64,000 nt of DNA from Niabella beijingensis (GTDB taxonomy: Bacteria > Bacteroidota > Bacteroidia > Chitinophagales > Chitinophagaceae), in assembly GCF_020034665.1 (NCBI RefSeq), contig NZ_JAIQDI010000002.1, positions 2,294,001-2,358,000 of the forward strand, in the 5' to 3' direction. The notes below the pieces were generated by a model that was not told where the DNA came from, searched no databases, and was given only the letters and a program-made list of their open reading frames with translations. Of this stretch, positions 9,068 through 15,687 are shown one piece after another. The position numbers and the translations under genes were made by a program. How positions within the stretch are numbered: the stretch's first letter is position 1; each line of letters begins with the position of its first letter.

Positions 9068-10123
9068 ATGAAAACGTTATCTATATTAACTGATCCGGTA
9101 TATCAGCCAAAGAAATCGTTTAATTTTTACGAGCGCTTCTGGCTGAAACTGATGAATGACAAAAGGGACCTGCCTTTTATCCGGTTACTGACACTCATTC
9201 ATTTGACGGTGGTCCCCCTGGCAATCCTGCTCTTCACCCCCTTGCTGAGCGGATGGGTATGGTGGGCCGTAGCAGTTCCTTATTTTTACCTGGCCCAGTT
9301 CTATTTCAAAGGAAGATTCGGATTGATGTTTCACTGCCTTTGCCACCGGAAGATCCTTAAGCCCGCCTATCAGCAGGCTGGTCATAATTACATCACCTGG
9401 ATCATCGGACCTTTATTCGGTCATTCGCCCGAAAGCTATTTCAGTCATCATATGGGCATGCACCATGTTGAGAATAACAACGAAGACGATGCCAGCAGCA
9501 CTATGGCATATCAACGCGACAGCCTCCGGAGCTTTTTTGCCTACTTTTTTAATTTCCTTTTCCTGGGCTTCAAACAGACATTCCAATACCTTTTCATGAG
9601 GAAGCGGAAGAAACTTTATACGCGGCTTACCCTGGGAGAATGGGTCTTTATCTTTTTTTGTATCGGGATGTGTTTTGTAAATCTCAAAGCAACATTGATG
9701 GTGTATGTCATCCCGTTTTTCTTTGCGCGTTTTGTGATGATGCTGGGCAACTGGACGCAACATTCGTTCATCAATCACAGCGATCCGGAAGATCTGTACA
9801 CCAACGCGATCAACTGTATCAATACTGATTATAACAGGATCTGCTGGAACGACGGCTATCACATCATCCATCATCTGAGACCGGGACTGCATTATACGGA
9901 TATGCCGGGCGAATTTCTGAAACGCAAGGATGAACTTGCGGCACGGAAGGCCATCGTATTTGACGGCATTCATTACCTGCATATTTTTATCTACCTGATG
10001 ACAAAACGTTATGGCAAGCTTGCAGATAATCTTGTAAACATCAACAATATGTTTGAAAACAGGGAGCAGGCTATAGCATTGATGAAAGAACGTACCCGCC
10101 GGATTGTACCGGTGCAGCTCTAA
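9068..10123 (+). CDS. Fatty acid desaturase family membrane protein
   Basis: 351 residues from the ATG giving MKTLSILTD. An in-frame TTG at 9023 would add 15 residues but lies upstream of a -7-like box (TAAATTTG, 9051-9058), so the ATG is preferred. Histidine boxes expected for a di-iron membrane desaturase or hydroxylase are present: HCLCH (HxxxH), SHHMGMHH (HxxxHH), NWTQHSFINH, and YHIIHHL (HxxHH). At least four hydrophobic segments are visible. The likely role is acyl-chain desaturation or hydroxylation in the inner membrane; the substrate is unknown. It converges on the YkuK-like gene. Confidence 0.85.
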   Translation: MKTLSILTDPVYQPKKSFNFYERFWLKLMNDKRDLPFIRLLTLIHLTVVPLAILLFTPLLSGWVWWAVAVPYFYLAQFYFKGRFGLMFHCLCHRKILKPAYQQAGHNYITWIIGPLFGHSPESYFSHHMGMHHVENNNEDDASSTMAYQRDSLRSFFAYFFNFLFLGFKQTFQYLFMRKRKKLYTRLTLGEWVFIFFCIGMCFVNLKATLMVYVIPFFFARFVMMLGNWTQHSFINHSDPEDLYTNAINCINTDYNRICWNDGYHIIHHLRPGLHYTDMPGEFLKRKDELAARKAIVFDGIHYLHIFIYLMTKRYGKLADNLVNINNMFENREQAIALMKERTRRIVPVQL

Positions 10124-10172
10124 GCGATCCGCTTTCAGCCGTCAGCGATAGCAGTTAGTGGCAGCTGAGATC
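10124..10172. repeat. Heptamer repeat forming the whole 49-bp spacer between convergent genes
   Basis: The gap between the desaturase stop and the YkuK-family stop is 49 bp, exactly seven 7-bp blocks. The first four blocks (10124, 10131, 10138, 10145) all begin with GC, for example GCTTTCA and GCCGTCA. After that the register drifts by a base while GC/AG-rich units of 6-7 bp continue. No hairpin terminator is present in this convergent gap. Confidence 0.5.
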
Positions 10173-10661
10173 TTACTGCACTACCTTATTGGCACAGCAG
10201 GAACTGGCAAAGGCCTCGGGTTTGGCTTTAAATGCAAATCCCATCCCCGTGATATAACCGATGGCCTCTTTCAGGGCATCATGACTTTTATACATCGGAT
10301 CCGTGTTGATATCCACGTGAACTTCCATATCCACCTGGTGGGTGTTAAATACGCCGCTTAGCGCATACGCCACTTCGATACTACGCGTAACCTCCGTCAT
10401 CATCCGTTGACGAATGCTCATTTTCTCACGTGTGGTTTCATTATTCAGGTACATAAAACCACCACGGCCCTTACGGATGAATACAATAGCTGTTGCAAAT
10501 TCAGTGTCCGCACCCTTCACCTGGCTATCGGTACCGATGCATACCTTTAGCTGGCTGCCCAGCAGGCGCTCACGCTGGATCACCCCACGCAGTTCTTCTT
10601 CAATATAGGTTGTAATTTTTTCACCGGTCAGTTTCCTCCATTGTTTTGTCTTATTATGCAT
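10173..10661 (-). CDS. RNase H-like YkuK family protein (DUF458)
   Basis: 162 residues with the family pattern: an N-terminal helix (EKITTYIEEEL), then VCIGTDSQVKG, an Asp-containing strand like the first catalytic strand of RNase H folds. FATAIVFIRKGRGG, an ETTREKMSIRQRM segment, and EVHVDINTDP with a second Asp pair follow. Members are predicted RNase H-fold nucleases or nucleic-acid binders with no settled function; Bacillus ykuK is the name-giving member. It is a monocistronic gene with a 347-bp upstream region free of genes. The start is ATG at 10661. Confidence 0.8.
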   Translation of the reverse strand: MHNKTKQWRKLTGEKITTYIEEELRGVIQRERLLGSQLKVCIGTDSQVKGADTEFATAIVFIRKGRGGFMYLNNETTREKMSIRQRMMTEVTRSIEVAYALSGVFNTHQVDMEVHVDINTDPMYKSHDALKEAIGYITGMGFAFKAKPEAFASSCCANKVVQ

Positions 10662-10773
10662 ATGAATCTGGTTTTATCGGTTTATGAAACACACCGCGAT
10701 CCTTCACTCATAATCCATCAATTGGAAAATTTTCAGAAAATTATCAATTCTGCCGGTTCAGAGGAAAAAAATA

Positions 10774-10803
10774 TTTTCCACCTGTTGGCAAAAATGTGGA
10801 AAA
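10774..10803. repeat. Inverted repeat with 8-bp arms
   Basis: TTTTCCAC (10774-10781) and GTGGAAAA (10796-10803) pair perfectly around a 14-nt loop. No U run follows on either strand, so it is not an obvious terminator. Confidence 0.5.
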
Positions 10804-10917
10804 CTATACCGGAAGCTTAATATTTACTTAATCGTAATTTTACTACCAGCTATCCGCAATCAGTTGCCGGCCACTGCAACGCCCGCTGCTGATGATTGAA
10901 CACCTTTGCCTGCCGGG

Positions 10918-10959
10918 TCCCAGAGCTCAAATGTCAAATCTCAGATTCCGGATCTCAAA
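10918..10959. repeat. Six-unit degenerate heptamer tandem repeat
   Basis: Units start at 10918, 10925, 10932, 10939, 10946 and 10953 in strict 7-bp register; the consensus is roughly TnTCAAA (for example GCTCAAA, TGTCAAA). Read on the other strand, the same word family occurs in the 6004-6045 array. Confidence 0.6.
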
Positions 10960-11008
10960 CCCTATCCGGATATGCCCTGGCGCAGTTTTCGGAGCGTCTG
11001 TTTTTTAT

Positions 11009-11284
11009 TTACTCCCGCACATATACTTTATAGGAATACGTCATTTTTTTCTGTTCACCGCTTTTCACATCCAGCTCAAAGTCGACCTCCTGCCCCTTAT
11101 TAATTGCTTGATTATTTACCGGCAGGGAGCTGCTGAACTTAACAGAGGGTGTCGTCATTTTATCCGCAATATTTCGTTGTAACTGCAAACTGACAGTTCC
11201 CGATTTAGTATTGATGATCATCACCGTTGCAGAAACTGTTGCCAATGCATAGTTATGACCATTATATTTTTTGCTGATTTTCTA
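11009..11284 (-). pseudogene. Possible C-terminal remnant of a DUF4139-like protein
   Basis: An open stretch from a stop at 11282-11284 to the stop at 11009. It has no ATG near its beginning; the only start is TTG at 11245, giving 78 residues. The product is beta-rich and ends GEQKKMTYSYKVYVRE. Together with VMIINTKSGTVSLQL, this resembles the C-terminal end of the DUF4139 beta-sandwich, where a G-E-x-K-K-hydrophobic-x-Y-x-Y pattern precedes the terminus. No matching N-terminal part precedes it. It could instead be a small unrelated protein. The decayed-gene reading is inference. Confidence 0.4.
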
Positions 11285-11405
11285 ACCGAACTTATGATAT
11301 GGATGTGAAAGATATTTATTTTACACAAACACAAAATAAACAGGCAATAGGAAGATCCTCTGCTTTTGCCGCGGCCCGTCCTTATAGCGATCCAAATTCG
11401 AATGC

Positions 11406-12515
11406 TCAAAACAGTGTTCCCTGTTGCCCCGGGCGGCGGAAGGCACTCCGGCTCAGACCGGTCTCGCCTTCGTTCATATGGTATATTTTACCATACTTGG
11501 CATATTGCTGTGCGATCATCTGCGCGATATTCCCTTCGCCGCGCATCCGGAGCCCCCATCGGGAATCGTTCACTTTACCATTATGGCTTTGCTCGATCAG
11601 GTGCCAGATCTTATCTGCCCGGTCCGGAAAATTCTTATAGAGCCAGTCGTGAAACAATAATTTGATGGCGCCGTTCAGCCGGATAAAAGTATACGCGGTA
11701 AAAGTAGCCCCCCGTTCGGAAGCGGCTTTCATGATCCGTTGCATTTCGTGATCGTTCAACCCCGGAATCATCGGTCCCATCATCACGCCCATCGTTACGC
11801 CGGCACTGCTCAGCTCCTCGATCACTTTTAACCGCTGTAGGGCCGTGGTGGTACGGGGCTCCATCACCCGGCGCAGGTCTTCATTAAAAGAAGTGATGGA
11901 GACCATTGCCCGTACAATATTTTTCCGGGCCATTTCCTGCAGTACATCTTTATCCCGGAGAATACCCGCATTCTTTGTAAGAATACCCACGGGCTGGTTG
12001 AATTCATTACAGACCTCCAGCAGGCCGCGGGTCAAGCGGTATTTTTTTTCAGCAGGCTGGTAACAATCCGTATTCCCGCTCAGCATGATCGGATGTGGCG
12101 TCCACCCGGGATGCATCAGTTGTTTGCGCAACAGCTGCGGTGCATTTTTTTTTACAATGATCTTTTGTTCAAAATCCAGCCCTGCGCTGTACCCCCAGTA
12201 TTCATGCACATTACGGGCATAGCAATAAATGCAGCCATGCTCACATCCGGCATAGGCATTCATACTATAAGCCATCCCCACATCCGGACTTTCCACTTTA
12301 TTCACAATCGTCCTCGCCTCCTGTTCCAGGTATTGGGTAGGTACATTCGCCTCCCCCCAATCATCGATGGCTTCAATATGTTCCTTTACCGTTTCATTTT
12401 TAAGGAACCGGTTGGGTGTATTGATCTGTGCGCCCCGGCCCTGCAAATATTGTTGCTCTTCTTCTTTTTTTGAAACAGCCACTTTAAAATGGTCCTGCTG
12501 TAGTTTATTTTCCAT
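11406..12515 (-). CDS. PA0069-family radical SAM protein
   Basis: 369 residues. The radical SAM [4Fe-4S] motif CxxxCxxC is at Cys91, Cys95 and Cys98 in YAGCEHGCIYCYAR. An N-terminal stretch of about 80 residues (GRGAQINTPNRF) and ADO-binding region elements (LSGNTDCYQPAEK, GILTKN, SITSFNEDLRRVMEP) follow the SplB/PA0069 layout. Members resemble spore photoproduct lyase, but the PA0069 group has no proven substrate. The N-terminus from ATG 12515 gives MENKLQQDHF. The preceding spacer begins with a heptamer array. Confidence 0.85.
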   Translation of the reverse strand: MENKLQQDHFKVAVSKKEEEQQYLQGRGAQINTPNRFLKNETVKEHIEAIDDWGEANVPTQYLEQEARTIVNKVESPDVGMAYSMNAYAGCEHGCIYCYARNVHEYWGYSAGLDFEQKIIVKKNAPQLLRKQLMHPGWTPHPIMLSGNTDCYQPAEKKYRLTRGLLEVCNEFNQPVGILTKNAGILRDKDVLQEMARKNIVRAMVSITSFNEDLRRVMEPRTTTALQRLKVIEELSSAGVTMGVMMGPMIPGLNDHEMQRIMKAASERGATFTAYTFIRLNGAIKLLFHDWLYKNFPDRADKIWHLIEQSHNGKVNDSRWGLRMRGEGNIAQMIAQQYAKYGKIYHMNEGETGLSRSAFRRPGQQGTLF

Positions 12516-12521
12516 GGTAGC

Positions 12522-12563
12522 GTTTTTTGTTCAGGGTTTAAGGTTTCATGTTTAAGGTCAGAT
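12522..12563. repeat. Six-unit heptamer tandem repeat upstream of the radical SAM gene
   Basis: Units start at 12522, 12529, 12536, 12543, 12550 and 12557 in exact register. Units two to six read as variants of GTTTAAG, which itself occurs twice (12536 and 12550) with GTTTCAT between. This is the best-preserved heptamer array in the window and starts 7 bp upstream of the radical SAM start codon. Confidence 0.65.
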
Positions 12564-12712
12564 CCGTTTCTGCCTCGATGGGCAACCCCATTTTCACCCA
12601 CGAATCTATCTGTATTCAAATTCCAATAAAGGTTCCAGGTTCGTCCGTTTTATGCCCGCCGCTCTATTCCCCATTTACGATTCAATGCCGTTCCCCTAAA
12701 CAATTTTTATGG

Positions 12713-12830
12713 TTGCCGCAGATACGCTGATTGCGCCTGCGGCGTTTTTTTGCGACATTGTTGCCGTTAAAGCCGATACCAAATCTGCGCAACTTGTCAC
12801 GCACCGGCGTGATCTGCGGCTTTAAGGAAA
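12713..12830. repeat. Nested stem-loop element, possible dispersed repeat or structured RNA
   Basis: Hairpin one: GCCGCAG (12715-12721) pairs with CTGCGGC (12737-12743), then G and seven T (12745-12751). Stem two: TTAAAGCCG (12767-12775) pairs with CGGCTTTAA (12817-12825) and encloses a TCACGC/GCGTGA hairpin. GCCGCAGAT at 12715 is also complementary to ATCTGCGGC at 12812-12820, so alternative pairings exist. CGACATTG appears twice (12753 and 12831). Confidence 0.4.
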
Positions 12831-12871
12831 CGACATTGATTCATTATTGCGTATTTCCACATTTACACATC

Positions 12872-12899
12872 TTCAAATTCTCGAATTTCCAAATTCAAA
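12872..12899. repeat. Four-unit heptamer repeat at the 3' end of the 2H phosphoesterase gene
   Basis: Units at 12872, 12879, 12886 and 12893 resemble TTTCCAA/TTCAAAT. The last unit covers the stop codon of the phosphoesterase gene, so the array abuts the coding end. Confidence 0.5.
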
Positions 12900-13503
12900 A
12901 CATCACCCCCTGCTTTGGCAGCAAAGACCGGCCGGCAAATTCAAAATGCTCAACCTTCCGGTACGGTGCGGTTTCCTCTGTTCTTTTCAGCAATGTCATT
13001 GCATGGGCCATGAATTTTGCATTGAAATTTTTATTCCGGTACTCCAGCCATCCTGCTTCATGCTGCCAGGGCTTCAGCCGCCGGGCAATGGTGATATGCG
13101 GCTCCAGGATAAAATGCGGCTTATTATCCTTATCCAGCTTCATCAATGCCTGGCTATCGGTGCGGATACTTTTTACCAGGTTCTGGATGCCCGACTTTGT
13201 AGCCACATTAAGATAGATCGTATGGGACGGAAAGCTCCCGTAACCGGCCAGTTCCACGCAAAAGGGCGACCATTCGGCGGCCTGGCTCCGGAGCTTCTGC
13301 CGGATCCGCTCCTCTGCTCCCTCAAACTGTTTGAACCGGACCAGTGTCAGATGCGGTTTGCCCCGGACCGCCTCCGGGGCTTTGTATTTTTCAAAAAACA
13401 ATTGCTTTTCCAACCGGATACGGTTAAAAAGATCCTCATGGGGTGTTATCAATAACAGGTATTCAGCAACGGCCACCGCTTTTACAGATTCTATAGCTTG
13501 CAT
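12895..13503 (-). CDS. 2'-5' RNA ligase-like 2H phosphoesterase
   Basis: 202 residues from the ATG at 13503 (MQAIESVKAV); an upstream TTG would add only six residues. The two HxT signatures of the 2H phosphoesterase superfamily are at His51-Leu-Thr53 (KPHLTLVRF) and His136-Ile-Thr138 (EPHITIARR). The family acts on 2',3'-cyclic or 2'-5' phosphodiester bonds in RNA or small nucleotides; the substrate here is unknown. Promoter: a -7 box TAGCTTTG at 13526-13519, with a perfect 11-bp inverted repeat over the -33 position. This suggests repression by an unidentified regulator. Confidence 0.85.
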   Translation of the reverse strand: MQAIESVKAVAVAEYLLLITPHEDLFNRIRLEKQLFFEKYKAPEAVRGKPHLTLVRFKQFEGAEERIRQKLRSQAAEWSPFCVELAGYGSFPSHTIYLNVATKSGIQNLVKSIRTDSQALMKLDKDNKPHFILEPHITIARRLKPWQHEAGWLEYRNKNFNAKFMAHAMTLLKRTEETAPYRKVEHFEFAGRSLLPKQGVMF

Positions 13504-13518
13504 AAAAACAGTTTTACA

Positions 13519-13526
13519 CAAAGCTA
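13519..13526 (-). promoter_or_regulatory. -7 promoter box of the 2H phosphoesterase gene
   Basis: TAGCTTTG on the minus strand matches TAnnTTTG, 15 nt upstream of the ATG. The -33 position falls inside the inverted repeat at 13540-13566. Confidence 0.5.
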
Positions 13527-13539
13527 ATAAATTTAGTTT

Positions 13540-13566
13540 TTAATTACTAATATTTTTAGTAATTAA
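13540..13566. promoter_or_regulatory. Perfect 11-bp inverted repeat, candidate operator
   Basis: TTAATTACTAA (13540-13550) and its exact reverse complement (13556-13566) are separated by 5 nt. It lies between apaG and the 2H phosphoesterase gene and overlaps the expected -33 element of the latter's promoter. No U run follows, so an operator is more likely than a terminator. Confidence 0.6.
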
Positions 13567-13587
13567 TTTTAAAAAAAATCCGGGGGA

Positions 13588-13974
13588 TCAGTTGTATTTT
13601 GAAGGGGCGATCATTTCGAATTCGGGGATTTCCACCGAGAAAAGCTGGTGACTGTTCTGATTCTCCATTTCGTAGCTGCCTTTCATCTTTCCCATTTCAG
13701 AACGCAGGTTGCATCCGCTCATGTACTGATAGGTCTCTCCGGGGGTCAGCACCGGCTGCACGCCTACCACCCCTTCTCCTTCTACCTGCCGGTAGCTGCC
13801 GTTGCTGTCAAAAATATACCAGCTCCGGCGCAGTAACTTTACGGAAAACGGATTGTAATTTTCGAGGGTAATACGATAAGCAAACATAAATTCAGACTGT
13901 AATGCATTGCTGTATTCCGGTTGATAGAATACTTCTACAGTTACATGGATACCTGCTGAAATTAAACTGCTCAT
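13588..13974 (-). CDS. apaG: ApaG domain protein
   Basis: 128 residues, the usual size of ApaG. Family features in order: FAYRITLENYNPFSVKLLRRSW region, WYIFDSNG, the hallmark GEGVVGVQPVLTPGE, YMSGCNLRSEMGKMKGSYEM, and a C-terminal strand. ApaG has an FnIII-like fold. It is linked to Co2+/Mg2+ homeostasis and to Ap4A in enterobacteria, but its molecular role remains unclear. It is separate from ksgA/apaH here. The start is ATG at 13974. Confidence 0.93.
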   Translation of the reverse strand: MSSLISAGIHVTVEVFYQPEYSNALQSEFMFAYRITLENYNPFSVKLLRRSWYIFDSNGSYRQVEGEGVVGVQPVLTPGETYQYMSGCNLRSEMGKMKGSYEMENQNSHQLFSVEIPEFEMIAPSKYN

Positions 13975-14023
13975 TTACGGAGTTTTGGTAAATATAGTAT
14001 TTTTTTAATGGTCTTCCCATTTA

Positions 14024-14050
14024 TTGTGGAGCCGGATTCTCTTACCTTTG
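14024..14050 (+). promoter_or_regulatory. Possible promoter of icd
   Basis: TTG (14024-14026), 16-bp spacer, TACCTTTG (14043-14050). The spacing is shorter than ideal. If used, it would give an untranslated leader of roughly 130 nt before the icd ATG. Confidence 0.35.
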
Positions 14051-14186
14051 CAGCACAATTGAGCTTGTTAAATGGATTCACCTATTTAATTTTTTTAGGT
14101 AATAAATTATTATAGTCTGAAATCCAGCAATATTTAATACAGCTTTCAACAGTATCAAATCATTAAAAAGTAAATCAGGTCTTTTC

Positions 14187-15638
14187 ATGAAAATTGCAGT
14201 AGCTAAAGGCGATGGTATCGGTCCGGAAATCATGGACGCAGTGATCACTATTTTTAAGGCCGCGGATGTGCCCCTTGATTATGATTATGTAGATATGGGC
14301 AAATGGGTATTTGATAAGGGCTTTAATAACGGGATGACCGATGAAGCAAAAAAGACCATCGAGGCATTGGGTATTTTATTCAAAGGGCCGATGGAGACCC
14401 CGAAAGGAAAAGGTGTTAAAAGCATCAATGTAACTGCGCGGAAAACATGGAACACCTATGCCAACAAAAGGGTATTTCAGACCCTGCATGGCGTGGACAC
14501 CGTTTTCAGCAAGGCCGGCATCCCCATTGATATCACCATTGTACGGGAGAATATTGAAGATACTTACGGAGGCATCGAACACATGCTTACACATGATGTG
14601 GCATTGAGCCGCCGTTTTATTACGCGGCCCGGAAGCATGCAGGTGATCCGTTATGCTTTTGAAATGGCCCGGCAGAAAAATGCGCGCCGGATCACCTGTG
14701 GTCACAAGGCCAATATCATGAAGATCACCGACGGCCTGTTCCTTGAATGTTTTTATGAAGTGGCAAAGGAGTATCCGGAGCTGAAGGCAGATGACGTGAT
14801 CGTGGATGACCTGTGTATGAAGCTGGTGGTGCAGCCGAACAACTTCGATGTGGTAGTGCTTACCAACCTGCAGGGTGACATCGTATCCGATCTTTGCGCC
14901 GGGCTGGTAGGCGGACTGGGCTTTGCCCCCTCCGCAAATATCGGTGACCATATCTGCATCTTTGAGGCCGTGCACGGAACAGCGCCCGATATCGCGGGTA
15001 AAAACATTGCCAACCCGACAGCACTGCTGCTGAGCGGTATCGCCATGCTGCGGCACCTGGGTCTGCTGGAAAAAGCCGGTCAGATCGAAAATGCGCTTCT
15101 TTACACCCTGGAGCAGGGTGTGCATACCGGCGACTTTGGCGACAAATCCATCCCCGCCGTTAATACCACGGAATTTGCCAATGCCATTATCACCAATCTG
15201 GGTAAAAAACCCGAGCTCAACCCCAAGCCGGAACTGGCAGACGTGGCAAGTTCCTGCACCGTGCTGCACCTGGATAAGAACGTAATGCTGGAGTCCAAAG
15301 AAACCAGCCAGGAAAAAATCGTGGGAGTGGATCTGTTTATCGAAAGTTCAGAGCTTCCTGAAGTGATCGCAAAAAAATGCCAGCGCCATGCCGGAGTAAA
15401 ATTCAATATCGTGAATGTGAGCAACCGGGGTACGCAGGTATGGCCTACCGGATCCGTGTATACCAACCTGGTTAATCAATACAACGTGCGTTTTGAAAGC
15501 ATCGATGATCATGCCTTGACACAACAGGATGTGATCGGTCTTTATGTAAGCCTGAGCGGCGACTTTAAGATCTGTTCACTGGAGTTGCTTAATGAGTGGG
15601 AAGGGAAAAAAGCCTACAGTCTTGCCCAGGGGCAATAA
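14187..15638 (+). CDS. icd: Isocitrate dehydrogenase (NADP-dependent type, with extra C-terminal domain)
   Basis: 483 residues of the isocitrate/isopropylmalate dehydrogenase fold. The N-terminus VAKGDGIGPEIMD is the family opening. The substrate-binding region includes IVRENIEDTYGGIEH. The metal-binding and dimer segment is DDLCMKLVVQPNNFDVVVLTNLQGDIVSDL, and the cofactor loop HGTAPDIAGKNIANP follows. An additional domain of about 140 residues follows residue 340, as in the Thermus-type enzymes of about 496 residues. It converts isocitrate to 2-oxoglutarate in the TCA cycle. It is monocistronic and followed by a strong terminator. Confidence 0.93.
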   Translation: MKIAVAKGDGIGPEIMDAVITIFKAADVPLDYDYVDMGKWVFDKGFNNGMTDEAKKTIEALGILFKGPMETPKGKGVKSINVTARKTWNTYANKRVFQTLHGVDTVFSKAGIPIDITIVRENIEDTYGGIEHMLTHDVALSRRFITRPGSMQVIRYAFEMARQKNARRITCGHKANIMKITDGLFLECFYEVAKEYPELKADDVIVDDLCMKLVVQPNNFDVVVLTNLQGDIVSDLCAGLVGGLGFAPSANIGDHICIFEAVHGTAPDIAGKNIANPTALLLSGIAMLRHLGLLEKAGQIENALLYTLEQGVHTGDFGDKSIPAVNTTEFANAIITNLGKKPELNPKPELADVASSCTVLHLDKNVMLESKETSQEKIVGVDLFIESSELPEVIAKKCQRHAGVKFNIVNVSNRGTQVWPTGSVYTNLVNQYNVRFESIDDHALTQQDVIGLYVSLSGDFKICSLELLNEWEGKKAYSLAQGQ

Positions 15639-15660
15639 ATAAACGGTTTTTATAACAGAG

Positions 15661-15687
15661 GTCCCGGTGCTGCCGGGACTTTTTTTA
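15661..15687 (+). terminator. Intrinsic terminator after icd
   Basis: Stem GTCCCGG (15661-15667) / CCGGGAC (15673-15679), 5-nt loop, then T7 at 15680-15686. It ends on the stop codon of the convergent hydrolase gene. Confidence 0.85.

Larger units (their letters stand above)
10662..11008. other. Gene-free spacer with hairpin and heptamer repeats
   Basis: 347 bp with no credible ORF. It contains an AT-rich leader for the YkuK gene with the palindrome GAAAATTTTC (10725-10734). It also has an inverted repeat TTTTCCAC (10774-10781) / GTGGAAAA (10796-10803) with a 14-nt loop, and a six-unit heptamer array at 10918-10959. I see no tRNA-like or riboswitch-like fold. Confidence 0.5.
12516..12894. 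other. Gene-free spacer with heptamer arrays and nested stem-loops
   Basis: 379 bp without a supported gene, between two minus-strand genes. It holds a heptamer array at 12522-12563, a structured block at about 12713-12830 with a GC-rich hairpin followed by seven T, and a second heptamer array at 12872-12899. The block looks like a dispersed intergenic repeat, but other copies are not present in this window. Confidence 0.5.

Noticed and set aside
10774..10804. Replication origin suggested by TTTTCCACA-like boxes
   Set aside because: Only two weak boxes, no dnaA, dnaN or gyrase gene nearby, and no AT-rich DUE cluster; more likely a simple hairpin.
6004..12899. CRISPR-like array
   Set aside because: The repeats are 7-bp, degenerate, adjacent without spacers, and dispersed over separate loci; no cas gene is present.
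14376..15269. 297-codon antisense frame opposite icd
   Set aside because: Shadow frame: icd is certain, and the antisense product is His/Gln/Cys-rich with no family pattern.
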